Source: an uncultured Roseburia sp.
GTDB taxonomy: Bacteria > Bacillota > Clostridia > Lachnospirales > Lachnospiraceae
Assembly (NCBI GenBank): GCA_947088345.1
Contig: CAMUGE010000007.1
Span: forward strand, 1-64,000
DNA length: 64,000 nt
Direction: 5' to 3'
Shown: piece after piece, positions 24,666-33,269 of the stretch
Position numbering within the stretch: the first letter of the stretch is position 1
How the letters are laid out: every line of letters begins with the position of its first letter
The notes under the pieces: model-generated
The model's input: only the letters and a program-made list of their open reading frames with translations
Database searches by the model: none
Told to the model about the DNA's origin: nothing
Made by a program: the position numbers and the translations under genes

Positions 24666-25970
24666 CTATGTATTATTTTTTTTCAATTTCCCAAACAGGG
24701 CTTCCTCCAGAGATGATTCCAGTTTCTTCTTATTCAATAAAAGCTCTTTATTTTGCAGATCCAACTCTTTGAGCTGTTTTTCTTTTTCCAGCAATTCTTT
24801 ATTTTGCGCCTCGTCCTTTTCCTTTCGCTGTTTCTCAAACGCCCGTTTCTCTTCCAGCAGTGTTATATTCGCCGCTTCCAACTTTCGTTTTTCCTCCAGC
24901 AATTTGCCTGTTTTCTCCTCTGATCGCTTTTGCTCTTCCAGCAGTCTCTGGTTTGCTGCTTTTTCTTTGTTCTTCTCCTCTTCTAACTGCTTTTGGCGCT
25001 CCTGTGAAATTTTTGTTTCTTTCTCCAGCCTGTTTTTTTCGTCTGTAAGTTTTCTGTTTTCCTCCTGCAGACGCTTGTTTTCCTCCTCTGCTTTCTTTCT
25101 TGCTTCTTTTAGCTGCCTCTTCTCCTCTTCGGCTTTCTGTTGGTCGTATGTCAGCTTTCGATTTCCTTCCTGCAGCTGCTGTCTCTCCGATTCCGTTTTC
25201 CTCTTCTCATCCTGGAGACGTTTTCTCTCATCCTGGAGACGCTTGTTCTCCGTTTCGAATTTTTGCCTGTTCTCCTGCAGATGTCTCTTTTCCTCTTCTG
25301 TTTTTTTTCTTTCCTCCTTAAGCAGGCGTTTTTCTTCCTCCCACTTTTTCTTCTCCTCCTGCAATTGTTGTTTTTCCGACTCTGTTTTTCGCATTTCCTC
25401 CTGCAGCTGCAGCTTTCTGTCTTCGGTCTTTTTCTGCTCTTCCAACAAAGTCTTCCTTTCGTCTTCCACTCTTTTTTGCGCTTCTTTAAGCAGGCGTTTT
25501 TCTTCCTCCCACTTTTTCTTCTCCTCCTGCAGGAGCTTTCGCTCTTCCGGAATTTTTTTCGTCTCTTCTACCAATCCGTTTTTTTCCTCCTGTAAGACGG
25601 CATTTTCCTTTTTCAGCCGCTTGTTGACTGCTTCCAGCTCTTTCCTGTTTTGTTCGTCGCTCTCGGTCTGAATCTGGTTTGTGATCAGATTGTGCTTTAG
25701 ACTGTAGAGTTCTTTTTCTTTCAGCTCCAGATTGGCTTCCAGCTTTTCGACCTGAGATCTTGCCTTATGGTAATCGTCCGCAACGTTAAGCTCAATTAAA
25801 ATAGCCTTTGTATCGGCAGGCAGCTGATGAAACGAACTCATCCCCTCGAACTCATTGATCTTGTTGTTGATGTATGCGGCCACACGCTGTAAATACTCTT
25901 CACTTTCATATCCGCCCAGCGTATATACTTTTCCGCCGATCAGTACCTCGGCGCTCGTTTTATCTGACAT
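24666..25970 (-). CDS. zapA: ZapA-like cell-division protein with long coiled coil
   Basis: A 434-residue protein. Residues 1-90 are a normal ZapA domain (AEVLIGGKVYTLGGYESEEYLQ, VAAYINNKINEF, then the long helix ILIELNVADDYHKA); ZapA bundles FtsZ filaments at the septum. From about residue 95 to the end it is one continuous Lys/Glu/Gln-rich heptad coiled coil of about 330 residues, far longer than the family's usual 80-200 total. The coil has been expanded by DNA duplication: a 46-nt identical block occurs at 25318-25363 and 25486-25531, 168 bp apart, exactly eight heptads. It has its own promoter and terminator. Confidence 0.88.
   Translation of the reverse strand: MSDKTSAEVLIGGKVYTLGGYESEEYLQRVAAYINNKINEFEGMSSFHQLPADTKAILIELNVADDYHKARSQVEKLEANLELKEKELYSLKHNLITNQIQTESDEQNRKELEAVNKRLKKENAVLQEEKNGLVEETKKIPEERKLLQEEKKKWEEEKRLLKEAQKRVEDERKTLLEEQKKTEDRKLQLQEEMRKTESEKQQLQEEKKKWEEEKRLLKEERKKTEEEKRHLQENRQKFETENKRLQDERKRLQDEKRKTESERQQLQEGNRKLTYDQQKAEEEKRQLKEARKKAEEENKRLQEENRKLTDEKNRLEKETKISQERQKQLEEEKNKEKAANQRLLEEQKRSEEKTGKLLEEKRKLEAANITLLEEKRAFEKQRKEKDEAQNKELLEKEKQLKELDLQNKELLLNKKKLESSLEEALFGKLKKNNT
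25318..25363. repeat. Internal repeat of zapA, copy 1
   Basis: 46 nt identical to 25486-25531. It encodes the heptad block LQEEKKKWEEEKRLLK. The start-to-start distance, 168 bp, equals 56 codons or eight heptads, so the coil phase is kept. Confidence 0.85.
25486..25531. repeat. Internal repeat of zapA, copy 2
   Basis: Second copy of the 46-nt block at 25318-25363. A further 7-residue tandem duplication, RLQDERK / RLQDEKR, lies near 25200-25245, showing repeated growth by whole heptads. Confidence 0.85.
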
Positions 25971-26044
25971 AATTTCCCTCTTCCCTGCGCTGCCGCATCA
26001 ATTCCCGGCGCGGCATGCTGCTTTGTTCCCCGAATATACAGTCT

Positions 26045-26073
26045 ATTATAAAAGGACTTGCCCGGAAAAGCAA
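26045..26073 (-). promoter_or_regulatory. Sigma A promoter of zapA
   Basis: On the minus strand TTGCTT (26068-26073), 17-bp spacer, consensus TATAAT (26045-26050), in the 139-bp gap between ruvB and zapA. Confidence 0.75.
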
Positions 26074-26109
26074 CTTTTTTTCAAAATATCCGAACTTCAG
26101 ACAGTGGCG

Positions 26110-27111
26110 TTATCTGACTTCTGATTCTATACCAAAGTGGCGATATGCAGTCTCTGTGGCAACGCGCCCTTTCGGCGTGCGGTTAATCAATCCGTTTTGT
26201 ACAAGATACGGCTCATAGACATCCTCGATCGTTCCCGAATCCTCGCCGATGGACGCGGCAAGTGTGTCAAGTCCGACAGGCCCGCCCGCAAATTTATGAA
26301 TCATTGTCATCAATATATTTCTGTCATTTTTATCAAGCCCCATCTTGTCAACTTCCAGCAGATCCAGTGCAAATGAGGCCACTTCCTTTGAGATTTTTCC
26401 GTCATATTTGACCTGAGCAAAATCCCGGACACGTTTTAACAGACGGTTGGCAAGACGCGGGGTGCCGCGGGAACGCCGGGCCATCTCATATGCGCCGTCC
26501 CCGTCAATCTCAACCTGCAGCGAAGCCGCCGAGCGGATAATAATGGTCTTTAGTTCTTCGACCGTATAATATTCCAGATGATGAACAACGCCAAACCTGT
26601 CCCGCAAAGGCGCCGATAAAAGTCCGGCCCTGGTCGTTGCGCCTACAAGCGTAAACTTCGGCAGATCAAGGCGAATGGAGCGGGCCGACGCCCCTTTTCC
26701 AATCATAATATCAATCACATAGTCCTCCATGGCCGGGTAAAGCACCTCCTCAACCTGCCGGTTCAGACGATGTATCTCATCGACAAAAAGAACGTCTCCC
26801 TCCTGCAGATTGCTTAATACAGCAGCCATTTCACCTGGTTTTCCGATCGCGGGGCCGGAAGTGATTTTGATATGCGATCCCATCTCATTTGCAATAATAC
26901 AGGCAAGCGTTGTTTTTCCAAGTCCGGGAGGACCGTAAAAAAGCACATGGTCCAATGCTTCGCTGCGCGCTTTTGCCGCTTCAATATAGATTTTCAAATT
27001 TTCCTTTGCCTTTTTCTGGCCGATATACTCCTCCAACGTCTCAGGACGCAGGCTTTTCTCCGTTCCAAGATCCTCCTCCGTCACCTGTGTGGCAATAACA
27101 CGCTTTTCCAT
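26110..27111 (-). CDS. ruvB: Holliday junction helicase RuvB
   Basis: A 333-residue AAA+ motor that drives branch migration with RuvA. The N-terminal [11 protein letters not shown], Walker [10 protein letters not shown], Walker [12 protein letters not shown], sensor [18 protein letters not shown] and the winged-helix end ([18 protein letters not shown]) are all present. Full family length. It lies 18 bp after ruvA in the usual ruvA-ruvB order; no ruvC is seen, as is normal for Firmicutes. Confidence 0.98.
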   Translation of the reverse strand: MEKRVIATQVTEEDLGTEKSLRPETLEEYIGQKKAKENLKIYIEAAKARSEALDHVLFYGPPGLGKTTLACIIANEMGSHIKITSGPAIGKPGEMAAVLSNLQEGDVLFVDEIHRLNRQVEEVLYPAMEDYVIDIMIGKGASARSIRLDLPKFTLVGATTRAGLLSAPLRDRFGVVHHLEYYTVEELKTIIIRSAASLQVEIDGDGAYEMARRSRGTPRLANRLLKRVRDFAQVKYDGKISKEVASFALDLLEVDKMGLDKNDRNILMTMIHKFAGGPVGLDTLAASIGEDSGTIEDVYEPYLVQNGLINRTPKGRVATETAYRHFGIESEVR

Positions 27112-27129
27112 AATCTCCTCATTTCCTGT

Positions 27130-27741
27130 TTATAGAAATGCGACAGATTTTAATGCCGCTTTTAATATCTCTTCCACTGTGCTCTCTCCGGTAACGGCAA
27201 CACTGTTCACCGCTTTTAACGCTTCGGATGGCGAATAACCAAGTGCAGTCAGCGCCTGTATTGCGTCATTTTTCGCAAGCATTTCATTATTTTCTGCGGC
27301 TGCGGCAACATTTGCTGATTTTTGTTCGAATGCATCTGCAAGGCTCAGTTTATCTTTTAATTCCAAAATCAGACGCTGTGCCGTTTTCGCGCCGACGCCG
27401 GGCGCTTTTGCAATTGCCTTTGCATCGTCGGAAAGCACGGCAAACCGCAGATCATCAGCCGTCATCACGGAAAGAATGGCAAGCGCTCCTTTGGGTCCGA
27501 TGCCGGATACCCCAATTAACAGCTTAAATATATGCAGGTCGTCCTCGGCTGGAAATCCAAACAATGTCATCTGATCCTCGCGGATATGCAGATACGTATA
27601 GATTTTAATCTCCTCTCCCTGCCCCGGCAGATTTTGCATTGCCTCCGCCGTAGTATAAATGCGGTATCCGATTCCTGCTGCTTCCACAACAATAGAATCC
27701 TGTGCGAAAGACTCCAATCTTCCTTTGATATATGCATACAT
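27130..27741 (-). CDS. ruvA: Holliday junction DNA-binding protein RuvA
   Basis: A 203-residue protein that tetramerises on Holliday junctions and loads RuvB. The N-terminal OB fold begins MYAYIKGRLESF; the two helix-hairpin-helix motifs are GVSGIGPKGALAIL and APGVGAKTAQRLILELKDKL; the C-terminal three-helix domain that contacts RuvB ends in VEEILKAALK. I chose the ATG at 27741, preceded by AGAGGAAA, which gives the canonical N-terminus; a GTG at 27780 overlaps the preceding gene. Confidence 0.97.
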   Translation of the reverse strand: MYAYIKGRLESFAQDSIVVEAAGIGYRIYTTAEAMQNLPGQGEEIKIYTYLHIREDQMTLFGFPAEDDLHIFKLLIGVSGIGPKGALAILSVMTADDLRFAVLSDDAKAIAKAPGVGAKTAQRLILELKDKLSLADAFEQKSANVAAAAENNEMLAKNDAIQALTALGYSPSEALKAVNSVAVTGESTVEEILKAALKSVAFL

Positions 27742-27776
27742 AAATGAATTTCCTCTTTTTTCCGTGTATAAGATTT

Positions 27777-28277
27777 TCACATTGTTTTATGGATGCGAAA
27801 AATCACTTCCTGCGCCGCCACACCGATTAAAAATCCGGTCAGGATACCGGCGAAGAGAAGTACCGGCAGATAACTGTAGATACGATAATTTTCCACAACA
27901 AGCACGGCGACGGAAAGCTGTCCGATATTGTGGGAAATTCCGCCGCAGACGCTGATCGGGATTATGCCGAATTTTTTTGTGCGCTTAACGGCATACATCA
28001 CAAAAAAGCTCAAAAGACCGCCTGCCAGACTGTATAAAATACTGAACATATTTCCGAATAAAAAGCCGGACAGCAAAATGCGAAGCGTTGATATGCAAAC
28101 TGCCTCTTTTGCTCCTGCAGTATAAAGCATAATAACCACAACGATATTTGCCAGTCCTAATTTCACACCGGGTATTCCAAAATAAAACGGAATCAGCGAC
28201 TCCACATAACTGCAGATCAGCGCAAGTGCAAGGAATGCGCCTAAAAATGCTATTCTTTTATTTCGCAATGCTATCAA
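27777..28277 (-). CDS. Gx transporter family membrane protein
   Basis: A 166-residue protein with about five hydrophobic helices, belonging to the Gx transporter family (older annotations call it heptaprenyl diphosphate synthase component I). PGVKLGLANIVVVIMLY and GGLLSFFVMYAVKR, followed by ISVCGGISHNIGQL, are the family's conserved segments, similar to ECF-type substrate-binding subunits. Start uncertain: TTG at 28277 or 28268, both inside the end of the NusG-II gene (overlap up to 20 bp). In many Clostridia this pair sits beside Rnf or ApbE genes; here it is next to ruvAB and miaB. Confidence 0.85.
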   Translation of the reverse strand: MIALRNKRIAFLGAFLALALICSYVESLIPFYFGIPGVKLGLANIVVVIMLYTAGAKEAVCISTLRILLSGFLFGNMFSILYSLAGGLLSFFVMYAVKRTKKFGIIPISVCGGISHNIGQLSVAVLVVENYRIYSYLPVLLFAGILTGFLIGVAAQEVIFRIHKTM

Positions 28278-28638
28278 TCCCGCTTTCTGTACTTCCCTCT
28301 ATGGAAACGACTACCTTGTTTGGAAGGCAGACAATTGTTTCGTTGGTCATTGAAATCGGTTTCTGGTGGACGCATAGCCGGTCCGGACAGTCCGCCTCCG
28401 TGATATCCGCTTTTCCGTTTTTTATGACCAGAATATTTGTTCTTTTTTCGTCTTTCATAATCGGAATTTCCTGATTTTGGGAAAGCGGATATGTGCCGTA
28501 AACGTCTCCGTCTACTGTGACGACGGCAGACGCGCCTTTCGCAAATTTTGTGCGGCTTATCAGCAGCCATATAACAAATGCCGCGGCAAGCAATACGGCA
28601 ATCAAAATGAAATCCCGTTTGCCAAACCGCTTTTTCAT
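28258..28638 (-). CDS. NusG domain II-containing protein
   Basis: A 126-residue membrane-anchored protein: Arg/Lys-rich start, one N-terminal helix (about residues 10-28), then an extracytoplasmic NusG-II domain with VTVDGDVYGTYPLSQNQEI and the Cys motif ADCPDRLCVHQ, ending LPNKVVVSIEG. The CPDxxC pair may be a redox or metal site. GGGAG precedes the ATG, which overlaps the miaB stop by 4 bp, so it is translated with miaB and the Gx transporter gene. Confidence 0.9.
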   Translation of the reverse strand: MKKRFGKRDFILIAVLLAAAFVIWLLISRTKFAKGASAVVTVDGDVYGTYPLSQNQEIPIMKDEKRTNILVIKNGKADITEADCPDRLCVHQKPISMTNETIVCLPNKVVVSIEGSTESGIDSIAK

Positions 28639-30080
28639 TGCAGACTCCCGATATAATAAAATCCTCTGGATTCTTTTAAATATACTTGTTGTATCGTACC
28701 GATCATCTCTTTTGTTCCGGCAAAATGTACGACGGAATTATTTGTAAGGCGTCCGGTCAAAAGAGAAGCGTCCTGTCGGTTGATTTCCTCCGCTAAGACA
28801 GGCAGCGTCCGCCCGGTAAGGCAGTCCGCTTTTTGGGCCGCTATTGCCTGTACTTCTCTTAACAGTCGATCAAACCGTTCTTTTGCAATATGTTCCGGTA
28901 TCTGCTCGTCCATGGATGCGGCCGGCGTACCTGTTCGTTTGGAGTAAAGGAATGTAAAAGCGCTGTCAAATCGTACTTTTTTTACCACATCCATTGTCTC
29001 CAGAAAATCTTCTTCCGTCTCGCCGGGAAAGCCAACAATAATATCGGTGGTGATTGCAAGATCCGGCACGGCCTTTCTGATCCGGTCCACAAGGTTCAGA
29101 TAATGTTCCTTGTCATAACGCCGGTTCATCAGGTTTAAAATACGGCTGCTCCCGGACTGCAGCGGCAGATGAAGATGATTGCAGATTTTTTTTGAGCGGC
29201 GCATCGCCTCGATCAGATCATCCGAGAGATCTTTCGGATGCGACGTCATAAAGCGGATGCGCTCGATCCCGTCAATCTGCTCCACTTTTTCCAGAAGCTG
29301 TGCAAACGTAAGCGGATCTGTCAGATTTTTTCCGTATGAATTGACATTCTGCCCCAAAAGCATCACTTCTTTTACGCCGTCCGCCGCAAGAAAACGGATT
29401 TCTTTTAAGATTTCTTCCGGTTTGCGGCTTCGCTCACGTCCGCGCACATATGGAACAATACAATAACTGCAGAAGTTATTGCAGCCAAACATAATATTGA
29501 CGCCGGATTTAAACCGGTATTTGCGCTTTGCCGGCAGTTCTTCCACAATGCGGTCCGTATCCTCCCAGACATCTACAACCATCGTGTCTGAATGTAAGGA
29601 AGAATCTAATAACTCCGCAAATTTATAGATATTGTGCGTTCCGAAAACAAGATCGACAAATGAGTAGCGATGTTTTATAGTTGAAACTGCAGTTGGTTCC
29701 TGCATCATGCATCCGCAGAGAGCAATCTTCATATGAGGATTTTTCTTCTTGTACGCATTTAAAAGCCCAAGATGTCCGTAAACTTTATTATTTGCATTCT
29801 CCCGAACCGTACAGGTATTGTAAATAACAAAGTCGGCCTCCTCAGTTTTCGCCTGCAAAAATCCCGCCTGTTCCAGGATCGCAGTCAGTTTTTCGGAATC
29901 TCTCGCGTTCATCTGGCATCCCATATTAAGAACATATGATTCAGGAAGCCGCCCGTATCTTTGTTTAAACGCTCTGACCCACTCCCGGCATTTCGCTATA
30001 AAGTAATACTGCCTGTCCGGTTCCTCTACCGGAGGCTTCGCTTTTGTGTCTATGTCATCCAAATCAAATTCATGATACAT
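28635..30080 (-). CDS. miaB: tRNA-2-methylthio-N6-dimethylallyladenosine synthase MiaB
   Basis: A 481-residue radical SAM methylthiotransferase that modifies A37 of tRNAs reading UNN codons. The N-terminal UPF0004 domain has three cluster Cys (NMGCQMN, YNTCTVR, LCGCMMQ), the radical SAM motif is CSYC in GCNNFCSYCIVPYVRGRERSR, and a C-terminal TRAM domain ends at VYLKESRGFYYIG. An N-terminal extension of about 60 residues precedes the UPF0004 domain, as in Bacillus YmcB. GGAAGG lies upstream of the ATG. Confidence 0.97.
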   Translation of the reverse strand: MYHEFDLDDIDTKAKPPVEEPDRQYYFIAKCREWVRAFKQRYGRLPESYVLNMGCQMNARDSEKLTAILEQAGFLQAKTEEADFVIYNTCTVRENANNKVYGHLGLLNAYKKKNPHMKIALCGCMMQEPTAVSTIKHRYSFVDLVFGTHNIYKFAELLDSSLHSDTMVVDVWEDTDRIVEELPAKRKYRFKSGVNIMFGCNNFCSYCIVPYVRGRERSRKPEEILKEIRFLAADGVKEVMLLGQNVNSYGKNLTDPLTFAQLLEKVEQIDGIERIRFMTSHPKDLSDDLIEAMRRSKKICNHLHLPLQSGSSRILNLMNRRYDKEHYLNLVDRIRKAVPDLAITTDIIVGFPGETEEDFLETMDVVKKVRFDSAFTFLYSKRTGTPAASMDEQIPEHIAKERFDRLLREVQAIAAQKADCLTGRTLPVLAEEINRQDASLLTGRLTNNSVVHFAGTKEMIGTIQQVYLKESRGFYYIGSLQ

Positions 30081-30130
30081 TTTGTAAACTTTCCTTCCTG
30101 TTTTGTCCGGGACTCTAAATAATCAGTCAA

Positions 30131-32155
30131 TCAAATGCGAAACTGGCCGATCAGCTGGTTGAGCGTTCTCGCCTGGTCGGACAATTCGTTGGATACGGCA
30201 GCGCTCTTTTCGGCAGCAGCAGAATTTGTCTGAATCACTTTTGAAACCTCTTTCACTCTGTTTTCCACTGATATAATCATTTCCGACTGCTGAACGCTGG
30301 CAGCTGCGATTTCGTCCATCAGCGTTTTGATTGACTGAATGCATTCACTGATTACCTGCATCGCGGAGATGGCCACATTGGAAGATTCATTTCCCGTCTT
30401 TACATCCTGAATCGACCGACCGATCAGTTCGCTGGTGTTTCTTGCGGCTTCGGCAGATTTTGCAGCCAGACTCCTGACCTCACCCGAAACAACCGAGAAT
30501 CCTTTTCCGGCTTCCCCGGCTCTTGTTGCCTCAACGGAAGCGTTCAGCGCAAGAATATTCGTCTGAAAAGCAATATCTTCGATTGTCTTTATAATACTTT
30601 CGATCTGTGCCGAAGACTGATCAATATTTCTCGTCGCAGTAATCAGCTGCTCCATCTTTGTATCGGCTTCCGCCGCATATCCTGTGGCCCGGTCAACCAG
30701 ATCGCTTGCATTGCCGCAGCGGATCGTACTGCTTTGAACCTGAGCCGTAATATCCGTGATATTGGAAACCAGTCTTTCCATCGAATCTCTCTGTTGCGAC
30801 GTTCCCTGGGACAGCGCCTGCGCGCCAGCGGACACCTGGTTTGCGCCGCTGTCCACCTCATTTGCAATCTGGGAAATATCGCATATTACGCCTGTAAGAT
30901 TCGTGCGGATGCGTTTTAAGCTTTCTGCCAGTATTTGAAAATCTCCAATATAGTATGCTTCATTTTTTGTTACATCCACCCCAATGTTTCCGTCCGCCAT
31001 CTCTCCTAAAATACGTCCGATATCCTCAATTGTCTTGCGCAGGCAGTCGCAGAGATGATGAATTGTCTGTGCGATAATGCCGATCTCATCCTTTCTTCCA
31101 TAGAATTTCTTAAGTTCCTGATCGGACGACAGCTCCAGATTGCCAAGACGCCAGATGGCATGCTCCAATACCATCAGTTCCTTTCCCTCCCGGTGCAGGA
31201 TCAGCAATGTGACAAAAATAATTACAATCGTGACACCCGCGCACAGAATACCGACTGTATTTCGCACCTGGGCTACTTCTTTATAAACTTCCGATTCATT
31301 GTCGCGCACCATAAAAACCCAATTGCGGTCTTCTAAATATTTATAGACAACGAATTGCCGGGAACCGTTTTCGTCCTGATAGGTATATGTACTTGTCTGT
31401 GTGCTGCGATCCGTCCTGACGCGCCGCAGGATCTCCTGAAATCCCGGATCTTCGGTTTCTGTGTTTAGCAGTTGCGCATCCTCATGATACAGATACATAC
31501 CGTTTTCCACACTCAAAAATACATATTCACTGTTTGGCAGACCTTCCAGATTCAATCCCACCAAGGCGTCCGTCAACCGACTGGCGTAAACGCCGGCTCC
31601 CACATAACCGATACATTCTGTACCGTCAAATACCGGATAGTACATCGAGAGGATCATACTTCCGGTTCCGGGCGATTTCATGATGCCAAGATTTGTTAAC
31701 TTTGGCTCTGCCAGAATCGTTTTTTGAAATTCATCCAGAGATTCCCCGGAACGTGTCGTCATGCCGATTGCTTTTTCTGACGTATGCGTCAGTACATGGG
31801 TAGACGGTGTGCCAATATACAAACCCTCGAAAATACCTTTCACTGCTGCAAAATCCTCCGTATACTGCTGTGCTTTCTGCAGCAGAGCAGGATTTTGGGG
31901 ATCTGACAATAACTCCCGGACTTCACTGCCCAGGGCAAACGCTTTCATGTATTCTTCCGCCGAAGCAACATAGTCATTAATAATAGAGGCTCTGGATTCT
32001 ACCGCATCAAACATCTGATTGGTAATATTGTTTTCCACCATAGATGCAATGCGGGCAGATACGATAATCCAAAGCAGCAGCATACCGGTCAGAGTAATTG
32101 CTGTTGTAATAATGCTGATACGTGAAGCCAGTTTTCGATTCGTTAAGACTTTCAT
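30131..32155 (-). CDS. Methyl-accepting chemotaxis protein with Cache domain
   Basis: A 674-residue receptor. Membrane helix 1 (about residues 14-36), a periplasmic dCache-type domain (about 40-305) with IGYVGAGVYASRLTDALV, membrane helix 2 (about 308-328), a HAMP-like linker and the cytoplasmic signalling hairpin, whose tip is [23 protein letters not shown]. Two Q/E-rich methylation helices flank the tip. No C-terminal CheR-docking pentapeptide. It stands alone between miaB and an AraC gene and could signal through the Che proteins at 54-59 kb. AGAGG precedes the ATG. Confidence 0.95.
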   Translation of the reverse strand: MKVLTNRKLASRISIITTAITLTGMLLLWIIVSARIASMVENNITNQMFDAVESRASIINDYVASAEEYMKAFALGSEVRELLSDPQNPALLQKAQQYTEDFAAVKGIFEGLYIGTPSTHVLTHTSEKAIGMTTRSGESLDEFQKTILAEPKLTNLGIMKSPGTGSMILSMYYPVFDGTECIGYVGAGVYASRLTDALVGLNLEGLPNSEYVFLSVENGMYLYHEDAQLLNTETEDPGFQEILRRVRTDRSTQTSTYTYQDENGSRQFVVYKYLEDRNWVFMVRDNESEVYKEVAQVRNTVGILCAGVTIVIIFVTLLILHREGKELMVLEHAIWRLGNLELSSDQELKKFYGRKDEIGIIAQTIHHLCDCLRKTIEDIGRILGEMADGNIGVDVTKNEAYYIGDFQILAESLKRIRTNLTGVICDISQIANEVDSGANQVSAGAQALSQGTSQQRDSMERLVSNITDITAQVQSSTIRCGNASDLVDRATGYAAEADTKMEQLITATRNIDQSSAQIESIIKTIEDIAFQTNILALNASVEATRAGEAGKGFSVVSGEVRSLAAKSAEAARNTSELIGRSIQDVKTGNESSNVAISAMQVISECIQSIKTLMDEIAAASVQQSEMIISVENRVKEVSKVIQTNSAAAEKSAAVSNELSDQARTLNQLIGQFRI

Positions 32156-32197
32156 AAAATCCTCTACTCCATTAAAAATATAATTTAATTTCTTAAA

Positions 32198-33055
32198 TTA
32201 GACAGAAGAAACAAATTCTGTCGGTGAAACACCCATAATTTTATGAAAATTTCGGTAAAAAAGCGAGTAATCCTGATACCCGACCATCTGACTCGCTTCC
32301 GTCGCCGGCCACCCGGCCTTAAGCAGCGAACCTGCCTGCGTGATACGCTTAAGCGCGATGTACCGCCGTATTGTCGTATTGGTGTATTTTCGAAAAATAC
32401 GCGCAATGTAATCGGCATCCAGAAAAAAAGTGTCCGACAGATCCGCCATTGTGATATCCTCACACAGATGTTTATGAAGATACGAAATAATCGCATTGAC
32501 TCGCTGCTGCGGAACAGAAACCCGCTCCTGGCGCCGGAGGGGAAACGGCTCGTGCATCAGATGATCAATAGAATGCATCAGAGAAAAAAACATGGAAAGA
32601 CCTTTCAGCGGCGCATGGCCGCTGTCGGACAGCAGTGCGTAAAACTGCTCTTTGAAACATGTTAATTGCCGCATATCCAACGGGATTACAACCGGTGTCG
32701 CAGCATTGCTCATATATTGGTAGCTCTCCGCCTCTTTTGCCATCACTTTCTTAAACCATTCGGTGTGGATAAATAATACATATCGCTCGTAGATTTCACC
32801 GATATTGCGTACCGTGCGGTGGATACAGTAGGACGGAAACAAGATCAGCGATCCGGCAGGAACGCACTGCAGCCTGTCGCCGAGCAGCACATTCGGCAGA
32901 TCGGTCAAATTTAAATAAAATTCAGCCGCATTATGCATATGCGGCTGCATATGCACATTGACGATCTCATTGCGGTATACAATGTGAAATCCCGGCGTGA
33001 CATCATCGTATAAAAAATGTTTTGAACTCTCCGTTTCCGTAAGCAAACTGTCCAT
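32198..33055 (-). CDS. AraC-family transcriptional regulator
   Basis: A 285-residue regulator with an N-terminal cupin effector domain (VHMQPHMHNAAEFYLNLTD, RLQCVPAGSLILFPSYCIH) and a C-terminal pair of helix-turn-helix motifs (DITMADLSDTFFLDADYIARIF and PATEASQMVGYQDYSLFYRNF, then GVSPTEF). The start is uncertain; ATG 33055 has the better-spaced GGGG, with ATG 33067 and GTG 33073 upstream. It is divergent from a MATE exporter whose promoter holds two 22-bp-spaced TTGCAAT boxes, a likely target. Confidence 0.92.
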   Translation of the reverse strand: MDSLLTETESSKHFLYDDVTPGFHIVYRNEIVNVHMQPHMHNAAEFYLNLTDLPNVLLGDRLQCVPAGSLILFPSYCIHRTVRNIGEIYERYVLFIHTEWFKKVMAKEAESYQYMSNAATPVVIPLDMRQLTCFKEQFYALLSDSGHAPLKGLSMFFSLMHSIDHLMHEPFPLRRQERVSVPQQRVNAIISYLHKHLCEDITMADLSDTFFLDADYIARIFRKYTNTTIRRYIALKRITQAGSLLKAGWPATEASQMVGYQDYSLFYRNFHKIMGVSPTEFVSSV

Positions 33056-33104
33056 ACGCACAACCATCCCCACTCTGCTGTCCCAAAATAACCCTCAATA
33101 AAAA

Positions 33105-33110
33105 AGTATA
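33105..33110 (-). promoter_or_regulatory. Candidate -10 box of the AraC regulator gene
   Basis: TATACT on the minus strand, about 32 bp before the regulator's GTG 33073. No good -35 box lies 17 bp upstream. Confidence 0.35.
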
Positions 33111-33152
33111 ACAGAAACTTCTTTTACTTACCAGTACAAAAATAGTCTTTTT

Positions 33153-33215
33153 TTGCAATATAAATGATCTTCTATTGCAATTTCATTCAAAATACACCTG
33201 CGCTATAATGCAGGT
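33153..33215 (+). promoter_or_regulatory. MATE promoter with direct-repeat and dyad operators
   Basis: TATAAT (33204-33209) is a consensus -10 with only a weak -35 (TTTCAT, 33181-33186; 17-bp spacer). Two direct TTGCAAT repeats (33153-33159, 33175-33181) are 22 bp apart and the near one touches the -35, the layout of an AraC activator site. ACCTGC (33196-33201) and GCAGGT (33210-33215) form a dyad centred on the -10, which could bind a repressor. Confidence 0.55.
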
Positions 33216-33269
33216 AAAGATTGCGTAAAACAAAACGGGATTCGCTCCCACGGTACGGAGGATACATAA

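Noticed and set aside
24121..25671. Plus-strand frame of 516 codons opposite the U32 and zapA genes
   Set aside because: It is a Ser/Phe/Cys-rich reflection of the Lys/Glu coiled-coil codons on the minus strand and runs across a terminator and two genes.
32928..32958. Repeated TGCATATG words resembling an operator
   Set aside because: They encode the His/Met-rich HMQPHMH segment of the AraC cupin domain; the repetition follows from codons.
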